DNA of 64,000 bases from Salvator merianae (lineage: Eukaryota > Chordata > Lepidosauria > Squamata > Teiidae), in assembly GCA_003586115.2 (NCBI GenBank), contig QVOM02000021.1:6514119-6578118 (forward strand), in the 5' to 3' direction. The translations under genes and the position numbers were made by a program. Of the stretch, positions 35,022 to 46,479 are shown in pieces. Positions within the stretch are counted from its first letter, which is position 1, and each line of letters begins with the position of its first letter. The notes beneath the pieces were generated by a model. That model made no database searches and was not told the origin of the DNA. It was given only the letters and a program-made list of their open reading frames with translations.

Positions 35022-35332
35022 CAAGAAGAAGAAGAAGAAGAAGAAGAAGAAGAACTTGGTTTTTATACCCCGCTTTTCTTGGCCGAAGCTAACTCAAAGT
35101 GGCTTACAAGGTTATTTTTCGCCCGAAGGCTTACATCTATCTATCTTCCGCATCACACAATGTGATGCTCCCTATTTATCTACTTGCAATTACTTGCTTT
35201 CGAACAGCTAGGTTGGCTGGAGCTAGAGGCCAGTAGAGGGCGCTCATCCCCTCTACATGGCAGACGGGGCCTCGAACTCCGATCCTCCTATTGAAAGATC
35301 AGTGCCTTAACCTTCTGCGCCACCGTGCCTCC
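35022..35332 (-). mobile_element. tRNA-derived SINE with (TTC)n tail, copy 1, reversed
   Basis: On the minus strand: GGAGGCACGGTGGCGCAGAA (A-box region), GGAGTTCGAGGCCC (B box), a body containing CTCTACTGGCCTCTAGCTCC, a LINE-like tail GAAAAGCGGGGTATAAAAAC and (TTC)n. Inserted into CR1 between ACCAAG and TGCGAAGTGAAG; CCAAG is repeated on both sides. Confidence 0.85.
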
Positions 35333-36165
35333 AAGTGCGAAGTGAAGCACAGTGGGGCAAAGAACCACAATTACACCTATAAACTGATGGGGGCTGAGAT
35401 TTCTACGACAGACCAGGAAAGGGATCTTGGGGTTATGGTGGATAGTTCAATGAACGCATCAACCCAGTGCGCAGCAACAGTGAAAAAAGCAAACAGAAAA
35501 TAAGTTGTCAAGCATTATTGTGCCCCTTTATAAATCTATGGTGAGGCCACGTTTGGAATATTGTGTAGAATTCTTCAGGGAAGAATATTGTGGAACTGGA
35601 AAAAGAGCAGAAAAGGGCAAGCAGAATGATCAGGGGGCTGGAACACTTGCCTTATGAGATCGGGCTGCTATATCTAGGCCTGTTTAGCCTTGAAAAACAG
35701 CATTTAAGAGATGATCTCATAAATGATGTGGAAAAGGTGGATAGAGAAGAATTATTTTGTCTGTTGCACAGCACTAGACCCGGGGGAGACTTATGAAGCT
35801 GATGGACAGAAGAGGAAGTATTATTCACCCAGAGAGTCATCGGTCTATGAGATTTACTACCAGAAGGGGTGATGACAGCATGCAGCCTTTAGGAATTGCT
35901 TTAAGAAAAGGTTAGACAAATTCATGGAGGACAGGTATATCAATGGCTACTAGAATTAGTGCCTAGATACTGCCTCCAGGTTGAAGAGACAAGCAGAATA
36001 ATTCTAAAGGCCTGTTGCAGGGAGTCAAGAGCCAGTGAAGGTTTTGCCTTTGCCTTCTGCTTGAGAATGCCCAGAAGCAATTGATGGGCCACTGTGTGAG
36101 ACAGGATGCTGGACTAGACAGGCTGTGGCCTGATCCAGCAGGGATCCTTTTACATTCTTAGCTAA

Positions 36166-36960
36166 TCAGCTGTGTTAACTGAAGTCAATTGTCATACTGG
36201 CCGTCAAAGAAGTGCAACTTTACTGTGCTCTACCTATTCTGATGTCCAGTACCACTTTCTTTTAGCTGCCTTGCTCCCACTCCACTAGCCACTATAATTG
36301 AAGTAGTTATATACCTACTGATTCCTAAAATAGAACAGACCTTTCCCACAATGACTGCACAATCTACCACTTCCCTGATGCCTTGCTCCTGGTCAGTTAC
36401 CGACAGCACAAATCTCAACCGTTATCACTAATAGGTTTAACCTAACAAAGGAGCAAGTGATTTGTGTCCCCATCAGTTAGGTTTATTTTTTTTTTAGCAT
36501 TAAGGCTAAGAGTTGTGAAGTCTTACAGAAGAGTGGGGAAAACTTCCTAGGAGGGCCAAGTCCAGCCCTCAAAAGACAATTAGCCACTGTTGATATAAAA
36601 GACTGTTTTTATGAGGTACTTACCAGATGTGACAACAGATATAGTGCACTATGGAAAACAGTGCCTAGATCAAAGGCCTGGTGGCACATGGCCCTTGTTA
36701 TGTGATGGGGATGCCTGCCCTCATGCTGCATGTCTCTCAGTGTTGGCTTTTGTTATCCTTAGGACTAGAGGAGCAGAGGGCAAGAGGTCTAAAATGAAGT
36801 GGTACCAAGGGTCAGAATGGTTTGAGCTAATGTAAAAGGCTATAATTCTGGGCAATCCTGCACTGGCCAGTATACTGGACCAGCAAACATACTAGGAACC
36901 TCCTTTCTACATTCTGGTGTGGTCTAAGGGATGCCCCAGCCCACATGAAAATTGACCCCA
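36166..36960. other. Non-coding DNA, nothing recognised
   Basis: No exon or repeat identified. Confidence 0.45.
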
Positions 36961-36974
36961 CTGAACACAGTAGA

Positions 36975-36975
36975 G

Positions 36976-37010
<35 letters not shown>

Positions 37011-37069
37011 ATATATATATATAGATATATAGATATATAGATATATATGTATATATATATATATATATA
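36975..37069. repeat. (TA)n microsatellite with GATA variants
   Basis: About 95 bp of TA units interrupted by TATAGA units. It can form cruciforms and is likely length-variable. Confidence 0.9.
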
Positions 37070-37771
37070 TTAGCCAGCCCTGCACTGAAACATACACAAA
37101 GGAGAAAGGGACTGAGGATGCAAGTTCTGAGCTACTGGATGTGGTGGACAACAACCCACTTTACCCAAATGGAGCAGCTGTCCTGATAAACCTCCTCTTT
37201 TGTTAAGTCTAAGGTAAAATCCATATGGGGCCTTTGTGGCACTGAGGGACTGCACTGAGGGTGCAGGGATCATATATCCCACACCATTTGAGCATTCATT
37301 GTCTTGTAACAGCTCATTCAATAAGTCTAATGAAGTAGCAGTAGGAACGACTCTGAAAGCTTCTGCTGCTGCTCTTCCCAGCCACCTCCACCATGTGGAT
37401 ATCCCTTACAGTGCTGCTGCGGTCAGGAGCAGTGAAAATGGCCAACTCCCATGGCCATTTTCTTGATCCTAACAAACAGCCCCACAGCCAGGAGCAGGGG
37501 AAGGCATATAAACAGCATACCACTGCTACAGTGCTTGTCAGCACAGTGAGTGTAGAGTGGTTCCACTGTTGCATATATCCTGCCAGAACAGTCAACAAGT
37601 TGACCCTGGACCCAGAAGGGAACAGGAACATCATGCACAAGGTGTAACAAGTTCACACACACGTAACACTGAGGATGACACCCAGCTCCCTCCTTCTGTT
37701 TGATCTTATTCAGAAGGGGGAGCTCAGGTGCTTGGCTCTCTTTTGGAAGCAGCAAGGACTACTGCACCTAA

Positions 37772-37837
37772 CAAAAGGAAGGAAGGAAGGAAGGAAGGAA
37801 GGAAGGAAGGAAGGAAGGAAGGAAGGAAGGAAGGAAA
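37772..37837. repeat. (GGAA)n microsatellite
   Basis: About 16 perfect GGAA units. The open frames through it encode a tetrapeptide repeat and are artefacts. Confidence 0.9.
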
Positions 37838-38258
37838 ATGTCTATTCAGCTTTCATCCAACTAATCACTGTCTCCAGTCTATGCATCTAGTTGTTGCTGC
37901 AATCAGCCTTCTTCCCAAAAACGAGTGATCTAGCAACAGCCTGATGTGCCTGGTGAAGGCAGGAGAGGGGGGAAATTGGAGAAGGGCCGAGTGAACATTT
38001 GGCTTCCCCCCCCCCCATGTTTTATTCTTTCATGTTCTGTAGTGCTTGCATTTGTGGTTTATAAAGTCACAAGAAAACTTGAAATGCCTGGTGAAAGAAC
38101 CATTTTCCTAAACATAGTCAGGGCTCTTTCTGATGCGTGATGTGGAATTCAACTCTGGCCACATCATGCAGCGTGTGGACTAATCATCCTGCAGCCTAAT
38201 CCCATCCACATCATTTCTGGTACGCAGATGTCCCCTAAGTATGTAATTATGGTTATGT

Positions 38259-38600
38259 AAGGGATGTGCACGGACGAAAGCTGTGTGTTCAATTTGCCAT
38301 CAAACTGAACACTTGTTTGTTCAGTTCCATGGCAAACTGTTTAATCTAACAAATGACTGTCTGCATTCAATTTTGAACTTGCTTGAAAACAAAAAAATAC
38401 ATCTTTTTCATTGAACAAAAACCCTTTTCAAGGAGAAAAACATAACAAATATGACCTGTTTGATCAAATAGTTTGTGTTTGCAAGGGGGGGACTAGTTCA
38501 GTTCAATCAAATTTCTGGTATGCAAACCACTGCCTGTTCAGTTCAATATGAACATCCATGAACCAAATTTTTGAACACAAACCAAATTTTGTACATCTCA
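38259..38600. mobile_element. hAT-like non-autonomous element
   Basis: The left end AGGGATGTGCACGGACGAA resembles the end of the 62549 element. The right end CAAATTTTGTACATCTCA is a weak inverse. The interior is rich in GTTCAGTTC and its inverse. No clear duplication. Confidence 0.4.
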
Positions 38601-39506
38601 ATGATTCTGAGTTTGAATGTCTTTTCATTCTGAACTAAAGGGCATCTGGGGTAGCAGCTCTGTTTTTCTGCATGTACCAGGGGGATAGGAAAAGAAATCC
38701 CATAAACCAGATATTGAGGAATTCTGGGATGCGGCTGATGGAGGCACATGGAGCTACTGTGCATCCCTCTGTTTTTCCAACTTTTACAGCAACCTTTTAA
38801 AGCCTTTTCTTCTTGTCTACATTTTGAAGAACAAAACCCACAGCAAGAAATGGATTTGATTGGCATTTGAGTGGTTGCTTTTTTCTGCCAAATAAAGGAC
38901 ATGGATTTGCATGAAACTTGCATGTGCTGAGAAATAATAGCTTCAGTCAAAATGAAAATGTGTTTTGCTATAGGAAGAGAGATTGATCACATCACTTATT
39001 TATGGCCTATGGATCTAATACCAAGATGTGAACTGTTGATGGGTTGGTTCATTGTCCCTTATCCTCCCTTCTTAAGGTTCTCTTCTTTAAGCTTAATTGG
39101 AATGAATAATTGTTCAAGCAGAGGACACTTTTCAACAGAAGAATGTCCTTTATTAAAAAAAACAGCTGGTCACCTTAAGTTGTCTTAAGCTTAGCACTCA
39201 GCTTGTGGCACTTTGCAAGTGCCATGATTATAAGTTCCTCTAGAGCTCAAGACTTATTATATGAAACATCATAGACAAATTCAGATAAACATTAAGTATC
39301 TAAATATGCATGACATCATGTCTAAAATAAGCCCACTTCCTTCTCCCCATTCCCTATCCTCCACATAGCTGTGATAGAAGTTTGATATCTTTAAAATTTG
39401 AAATGCCATGCCAAAGCGGGGTGTTGAAGACCTATATGGTATAGGCAGCAATCAGCAGTTGTTACCCCAAGGTTGAAGAATGATGGAGGGAGGTTCCCAG
39501 AGTCAT
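38601..39506. other. Non-coding DNA, nothing recognised
   Basis: A 135-codon minus-strand frame at 38543-38950 overlaps the hAT-like end and shows no family features. Confidence 0.4.
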
Positions 39507-39603
39507 GAAGTGCAGTTCACCCTGTGAAAACGGGCAATGATTGACTTATGGCTGGCACCGACAAGTCAATCATTGCCCATTTTCACAGGGTGAACTGCAC
39601 TTC
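39507..39603. repeat. Near-perfect 41-bp-arm hairpin
   Basis: Left arm 39507-39547 and right arm 39563-39603 pair at 40 of 41 positions around a 15-base loop. The single mismatch is C against A at a former CpG. Not shared with other palindromes in the window. Confidence 0.9.
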
Positions 39604-40609
39604 AGCCACGTATGCACTTCATACCAAAAATGGCTACTTGTTTTTCTTCGTACCCTAAGGAAAAGCATGTTAGCCAAGCCCTCACAATGGCTCGCTTCAG
39701 CAACCTCACGGGGCGGTCACACAAAAAGATCATTTGCCGAATGATCATAAATATGTGCACATTGAGATTTACTCGGAAACCATCCGTTCGCTTTATATGT
39801 GTAATTCTGCATTTACACATTTGCACAAAACTGCCTTATTTAAAAAAAAGAATCAATGGTGTTTCAGTCTCTGGCCAGGCAGTGTCCAACCTATAAAGAT
39901 ATGGTTGGGAAGTGAAGGGATGGTGTGGAGGTTCACAGTCAGGAGTAGAAGCAGGGAAATATTTTCAGAGATGATGCAGGGAAGTCTGTCCAGAGACAAT
40001 GCAGGGGAGTGAGCCCTGCTTCACAGGCAGAAAGTGTGATGAAGCAGAAGAGCTCTTTTCTCTTTTGCAAAAAAAGAGAAAATGAAATGTGGCTGCTGAA
40101 AGGCAGCCCTTTGCTCTGCGTGCACTCCAGAAGTTAACTATTCAGGAGGGCTGGTGGCACTGTGGAGAAAGGAAGAAGGGGGGAATGGGACGAACCCCGG
40201 GTAATGCCCACACATCTCACATTGGCCAAGAAGAAAAGGGAAATTCACCTGCGACCGCCCACTATGGTCCTCTGTAGTCCTCTTCCACAGCCTCACCTTT
40301 GAAAATAGATATGGAGTAAAGCACTATAACAGTTTCAGAGCTGTGATTATTCGAATATAGGAAAGTCCTCGTGGAGGGTGGAAAGTCCCCAAGAAAAATG
40401 GATATCAATTAACAGGGGTGATCTACCAGGTTGTAAAACGGACTGAAGAAGCTTTAAAGTGAAGGTGTGACCACATCCATAGAACTTTATACCACATGGT
40501 CTTGGAGGGGGAGATTATAACTCCAGGAGTTGCCAAAGAGATGATCTGTTGGTCTATTCAACTGTGCTAAGGACTCTAGATTTTCTGTCAAGAGTTTACT
40601 CTTTTAGTT
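39604..40609. other. Non-coding DNA, nothing firmly recognised
   Basis: Overlapping frames at 39612-40012 show no domain. It may be part of a larger element centred on the hairpin, but no termini were found. Confidence 0.35.
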
Positions 40610-40765
40610 TTGCTTTTGCCAAGGCACTCAAGGCAGTGAGTCTATTTTACCCATAGCTGGGAAGATCTAGTTAGCTTCTATGGCACAGCAGGGATTCAAA
40701 CCAAGTGAGTCTTGGGTTCTAGCCTAGGGCTTTTAACCACTGTGCTACCAGAGGGCCTTTATTCT
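40610..40765 (-). mobile_element. MIR/CORE-like SINE, reversed
   Basis: GGGATTCAAACCAAGTGAGT (inverse B box) and TTTTAACCACTGTGCTACCA (inverse 5' end). Confidence 0.5.
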
Positions 40766-41576
40766 TTTCATTTGTGGGAACTAGGATGAACTGGTATCCT
40801 AAGAGACATGAAGCAATTGGGATTGTATCTGGTGCATCAAGAGACATGAAGCCACATCCACCAGAAGTTCTTGTTATGTAGATGTTATGTAGATGTTATG
40901 GCATCTACATTTTATAGATAAATAAATAATAAAGGAATTCTGTCTGCCCCATCATGCTATTTTTCCCCTTCCTCTCTTCTTTTAGTTATCATGACTCATG
41001 ATTTTATCCAGCTTCCTTTTGAAAAGATTCACTGGAAAGAATAATGGGCATCGTTCCTCTAGGTTTGCACATTAAAAATTAGGCCAAAATGCACTTTGCT
41101 GTGTTTTGTGATAATATATTTCCATCAGTTTGATTTAAATGGTATTTTCAATTTTTATTTAAAATGTATTTCCAGTTTTAAGTCCTACCTCCTCCCATTG
41201 TGTTCTGTGGTAGCTTCATGACTTCCGTTTTGATGCATATGACAGAATGTTGCATCTGTTTTCCTAAGGCCATTTTCATTGCTTAATATATGTTGCTTTT
41301 CTGTTTGAATTGACAGGTTGACACCATCTTTTGGAAGGAGAGGAGACAGTAACTTCAGTTAAACCAAGATTTCCCCCTCTGTCTTTCTCCAGTATTGATG
41401 TTTTGCTTTTTCCTTCAGCAGTTCAAGTTTTCTTAGTAACTCACTAATATTTATATATATAGTAATATCACTGGACAAGAAGCAGCTTGTTCGTTGGTGA
41501 ATTGTGTCTAAATGGCAACTGGAAACTTAGACAAATTGTGGATACAAAGGGAATATAAATATCCCCTTTACATTTG

Positions 41577-41795
41577 CCAGTATGGTGTAGTGGTTAGAAT
41601 GTTAGGTTAGAGTCTAGAGGTCCCTGAATTTGAATCCCCATATGGCCATGAAAGTGCACTAGGTAACTGTGAACGTCTCAGCCTAACCTGCTTCACAGGG
41701 CTATTCTGACAATAAAATGGAGAAGACAAGAATGGCTATACCAACCTTTAGTGCAGTGGAGGAAAAGTGGGTTATAAATACCTTACAAAAACAAA
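41577..41795 (+). mobile_element. tRNA-derived (MIR/CORE-like) SINE
   Basis: CCAGTATGGTGTAGTGGTTA (A box), CTGAATTTGAATCCCC (B box), CTCAGCCTAACCTGCTTCAC, and a tail ending GGTTATAAATACC. Full-length in appearance. Confidence 0.75.
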
Positions 41796-44089
41796 GTCAT
41801 TGCATGATTTCTTGGGTAACGTAATGTAGATTGTCTCTTGACATGGTCCATATCTGCTTTTATAATGTTCTTATTGTGATCTACCCTGAGACTTTTTGAG
41901 TATGAGCAGGTTATAGAAATATAAATAAATAATTTAAATTCTTCTGAGCCCTCAGGTAGGGATGAACAGATGTTCAAAGTGACAGATTTTACTGCTCAAA
42001 ACCATACATGCAATTGTAGTCTCTTTGTTCAGTTCATGCCCTCCAGAGATTTTGGTTTATTGCTCCCATCAACGCAGAACATCTGAAGAGCACCATCTTG
42101 ATGAATGATGGTCTGTTACTGTAGTGCTGGTCCAGTATGGAATGCCAGTGGTTTCATCTTGGTTTCTAGGTTTATTTGGATTTCTGAGTAGATATACCTG
42201 TAATGAGGTAGTCAAATTATGTTAGCTGTATGATGGAGGTCTTCAGGCCTTCACCCACGTTTCACCACGATGCTTTAAGAGGCTAAAAATAGCTCTTAAT
42301 CATTATGAATCCATTTGCAATGCAGCCTTCTCAACATGGCAACAAACGTTTCTCAGTTCTTCTAGAAGTTAGTAGCACCGATGAAGAGGAATGGGTGAGA
42401 ACACAGCTAGGGAATGATTCTAAATGAGGAGAAGATTTAGCTATGCTGGCAAAAGAGAAAAATCATAGTAATTTATGCCTTCTATGTAATTCATCCAGTC
42501 GGGTTCAAGGCTGAGTTGGACCAAAGAGGGCTGGATGAAAAGCATGATAGGACTCCTATGACTTTACTAGTTGCTCACAAGAGGGAATTTCAGCAACTAT
42601 TGCTTATGATGCAGACAACATCTGCTGAAATTGCTTCTTCCATGCAACTCTTAAAAATTTTATCTGACTTTGCCTCAGGCCACTATAGTTGCACCCTTGG
42701 TGATGGCGCAGTATATAAAGTTTTAATAAATTAAACTAATTGACCAAGACTGTGCCTGTGCGTCAACAGCATGTGGAAGAGGTCTTGAGGGGGCACTGAA
42801 GTTGTGGAGCCTCCATAGCATCCCCACACCAAAGAGTCTCCACAGCACTCCACCGAGGCATCCCCTGCCACCAAAATGGAGACACACCTTCCATGGAGCT
42901 GAGTTCACACAATGTTTCCTCATAGAAAATTTGTGATAGGAAGAAGAATTTCTTGAGACTTCAGCACAAGGCTCTGTCACATGATGCTTTGTGGGAGAAA
43001 TGAAGAGCTCCTGAGTCACTTACGTACCACTTTTACTCACAAATGTTTCCTTAAAGTGTGATCCACAAGTTGTGTACAACAAAATAAAATTATGCAGCAT
43101 AGTACTGAAAGACTGAAGGAGTATAATTAATCTGCCCATGGCATTTTTTTCAGCCACTTCGTTGAATTATTTATTTTATTATTCTAGTGTTTTATTTGTC
43201 TCATTTCTATCCTGTGTTTTTTTCCAAGAAGCACAAAACAGTGAGCATTTGTCTTCTTTCCATTTTATTTTTCTTGTCATTGGCTTCATTCCCCAAGAAC
43301 ATTTGACAAAAGAATTCATCCACGAACCTCCCTTTTCTCCATTTCTTTTATTTCTTCTTTTTTTCCTTCATATTTTCCAGACTACCCATAGTAACAAAGT
43401 ATTAGACAGAGATTCTGGTTTGAGGTGGTGGGGGTTATATAAAATATATTCTGCTCTGAGAAACTACAAATATAAAAGGGAAAAAGAGACATTGTCCACC
43501 TTTCATGTTAAAACTATTAGTGTCTTGAAAATGTAAAATGGCCCCAAAGTGTTTATGACCTCGGAGACTCATAGCAGGAGGCTGATTGGGGCAATGGAGC
43601 AGCTGTAGCATGTGCTAGGTACAACCTTGTGAACATCCTACTCCCCTGGCCAAATCTGATCCTGTTCTTGTCCCAGGAACCTTTTGGCCAGGTAAGCGTG
43701 AGGTCCACTGGGTGGAGTTAATTGGCTGCTGCCATCCCAGTGACCTCCGTTCACTGGCTAGAATCTAGATGATTTGTCTGACAGACACAGACTGCTGTTC
43801 TAAACTCATTTACTTTAGAATAAAGATAGTTGATACTAATAAGCTTCTCTTGGAAATAGATGCCTGTAGGACCATGTGGTTTCCCTCTGTATGTAATATG
43901 CATTCTTAAGAACAACATATTTATTACATTGTACTTCCACAGTTCATGGCTAAAAAAATAAAATCTGCTACCACAAGGTATGAATAGCCATCAACTTAGT
44001 TTGCACTGAAAGAAGAAACATGGAAGGCAGGGCAGTCCAAACGCCCAGTCATTATGGGCTACATTCTACCTCCAGAATTAATGGTTCTC
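41796..44089. other. Non-coding DNA, no gene recognised
   Basis: 42370-42735 has an open stretch without a known family. The 132-codon frame at 43138 is T-rich and looks like composition. A donor-like CAGGTAAGC occurs near 43693 without exon support. Confidence 0.4.
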
Positions 44090-44553
44090 AGGCTGCCTCC
44101 AGATGGTGAGAGGAAAATTCAGGATCTTGTTTAGATTCCTCAGTTCCCTCTCATGATTCCTGTCAAATGGCAGGCCAAAATCGTAGGTCAAGCGTGGGCC
44201 CTTAGCTCTCTGGGCACTGGCTCCTGCAATGGCATGACACACATTTCTGTGTATTTTGATGGTATGAAGTATCCGGAAGTGCATTATCGCCAGCCCCATG
44301 TATGCATGGCAGCCATTTTCGGCAGAAGCCATTTTCAAGATGGTGGCTCCTAGGAGCAAGAATTGAAACAGGTAAGCCCGTATCGCTATTCTGGGAAAAC
44401 CCAGGTCGGAAGTCCTTTTTCCTAGAATAGCGATACCATGAGATTTCTCCTTTATATCCCAGGGCTATATTGGGATTGCCACGCAAACATGTAGCAATTC
44501 CAGTATAGCTGTAAGATAATTCCATATTTTAGACTCTGTCTGGATGCAGCCTA
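44090..44553. mobile_element. Family F element made of serial hairpins, copy 2
   Basis: Termini AGGCTGCCTCCAGATGGTGA and CTGTCTGGATGCAGCCT. Internal hairpins include GTATCGCTATTCTGGGAAAA with its inverse (44380-44437) and a CTATATTGGGATTGCCA hairpin (about 44463-44507) that corresponds to the one at 27097. Confidence 0.6.
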
Positions 44554-44924
44554 AGGCTGTCGACACCTAGATTTTAGAAAAGTTCATTTTTTTTTTACCA
44601 TGGCTCCTAGCCATGGGTGCTGTCAAGATGTAGAGAAAAAAGAGCTTTCATTTAAAAAATGGATCCCAGTCACTGAAAAACAACTGAAGACAAAGTATTG
44701 TCCCAATGTCTGCATTTAGACTTCCTAAGAAAGAGTGTCAGGACACTGTGAGAATCACGATGCTGGGCTAAACAGGCTTTTGATTGCTAGGGATGAGGTA
44801 AAAAAGTATGATGGGAACTGTGGCCCAAACCATTTATATAACCTCAGCTCGGCAAAAGCTAATTTATAAGGTTTCAATCCCATAATGCATTAACTGGCCT
44901 TAAAGCCTCTTTTAACAAAACTTA

Positions 44925-45055
44925 GGCTCTTTCTGCACTGCGCTTATTCCAGATTATGGCCTAGAATAAGGACCTGCCATAATCCACACTAGTATGCGGA
45001 CAGAAGGTCCCTATTCTGGGATATAATCCAGAATAATGCCCCGAGCAGAAAGGGC
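44925..45055. mobile_element. Family D fold-back MITE, copy 2
   Basis: GGCTCTTTCTGCACTGCGC at the start and GCAGAAAGGGCC at the end, with TTCCAGATTAT and ATAATCCAGAA pairing inside. Same design as 10837-10984. Confidence 0.65.
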
Positions 45056-46479
45056 CTCAGAATAACCCAGAAAAAAGCATAAATAAGCACCAGTGAGGGA
45101 AAATAAAAAACTAAATAAAGCAGTAAATTGCAACTGAATATCTCTGAAGTATCAGCCACACTATTTTTCCTTATTCAGTGTTTCTGTAGGATGCAGAAAA
45201 TAACAACTCCCGAGAAATGATTGGGAATCTGAGGAGAAGCTGTACTATTGAATGTCAAGGGGTGGCAGTTTGTGTGAGGAATGTGGGAGCAGATATATTT
45301 GTATATGCTGCCTTCAAAAGGAAGGGTAGTTCTTTGTTCTAGAAATGACAAAGCTATCTTTTCTATTAGGGAGATCAATTGAAAAAGATGGACTGAGAGA
45401 GAGAAAGTCAGACAGAGGCTGGAGATTTATCCTCTGTCTTTAATTAAATTGTTTTACGATTGTGAATTGAGACTAGCTTCCTTCCTTGAACAATGAAAAG
45501 TACACTTTCTGTGCGTGGGCTTATCCAAACATTCTCAGCAATACCATTAAATACTTAAATTAAGAAAGTAGTCTCTATCAATGAGTCGACCTGAAATCAA
45601 TAGGAAAGTAAGAGCTATTTATGGTCTAATATCCTTCCTTTTATGGATGACACCAGTAAAATACAGGAGTGTCAAGTGATTACTAAGCTCCTGCAAGAGT
45701 CCAGTTGCGTCAGATATCTACAAGAACTTTAGAAAACACTTTGGACTAACTCTAAGTCTAGAGGCATTGATCTTTGCTTTTATGCCAATTTAAATGGAAC
45801 TCTAAGTAGTGCTTGGGGAAATGATTGGATAATACAGTCTGGTAGTAAGTCATGTTTAAATAAGCCATTATCATCATAAAGAGTTATACCCAATGGATGT
45901 TCAGGATAAGGTGGTTGATGACATCAATACTCTATCATTTCCTTCAGAATTCTTCATTTCTTTTGTGCACTGACACTCTGGGTAAATCCATTTCAGTGTA
46001 ACACCTCCTTATCTTCTTGCATTAGACACATTGTGAATATGTCAAACGACTTTAGGGACATCAGACCTCTCAAGGTGGACTGGTACACACTTCATTTTAT
46101 CTCGGCATTGAAAGCAAGAACAAATGGAAGTTTTGATACAAATATGGTACTAGCTAGGCACAAAAAGATGTAAATTGCTAGGGAAGAAAGTGGCAGGAGG
46201 TTAGAAGAGAGGTTTTATCTTTCTCTACATTTGATAACTGCTGGAACAAGGGGAGAACAAATCAGTTATCATTAAAATAATTGCGAGTAGATGTTTGGGA
46301 CATGTCATTAAAGTCGAGAAATGGCTGCAGTAGTTACATAAATAAATCTGTTTTTAATTTAGAGGAATATAACATACTTATACATTCTCTGTTGCTGTAC
46401 TGTGAAATTAATTTTGTTATGCACATAAAAATAAAACTCTGATTGGTTTTCACTGATTACAAGCAGCATGTATGGTTAA
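45056..46479. other. Non-coding DNA, nothing recognised
   Basis: AT-rich, no clear repeat. Confidence 0.4.

Larger units (their letters stand above)
32935..36165 (+). mobile_element. CR1 LINE, 3' portion, with three nested insertions
   Basis: Starts inside the endonuclease-RT linker (homologous to 62040-62425) and ends in the 3' UTR phrase GGCCACTGTGTGAGACAGGA. Recognisable blocks: KDFEEHIAKNIK-like linker (33285-33335), RT start LNAYKSLGPDSIHPRVLKEL (34240-34305), VPEGWRVSNVTLIFKKRSKG (34360-34420), FQKAFDKLSH (34650-34685), DQERDLGVMVDSSMNASTQC (35410-35470) and EQKRASRMIRGLEHLPYE (35605-35660). It is interrupted by a DNA transposon (33453-34113), a telomere-like tract (34766-34804) and a SINE (35022-35332). 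Frameshifts and stops make it inactive. Confidence 0.85.

Noticed and set aside
37675..37928. Proteins with GRKE or RKEG repeats
   Set aside because: Pure translation of a GGAA microsatellite.
31927..41380. A spliced 3' UTR of S100Z (donor-like ATG|GTACGT at 31931, acceptor-like GACAG near 41317)
   Set aside because: Both sites are weak and 9 kb apart, with a possible poly(A) signal just after the stop; nothing else supports it.
43138..43536. 132-codon hydrophobic ORF
   Set aside because: T-rich tract giving Phe/Leu/Ser by composition; no homologue or conserved motif recognised.
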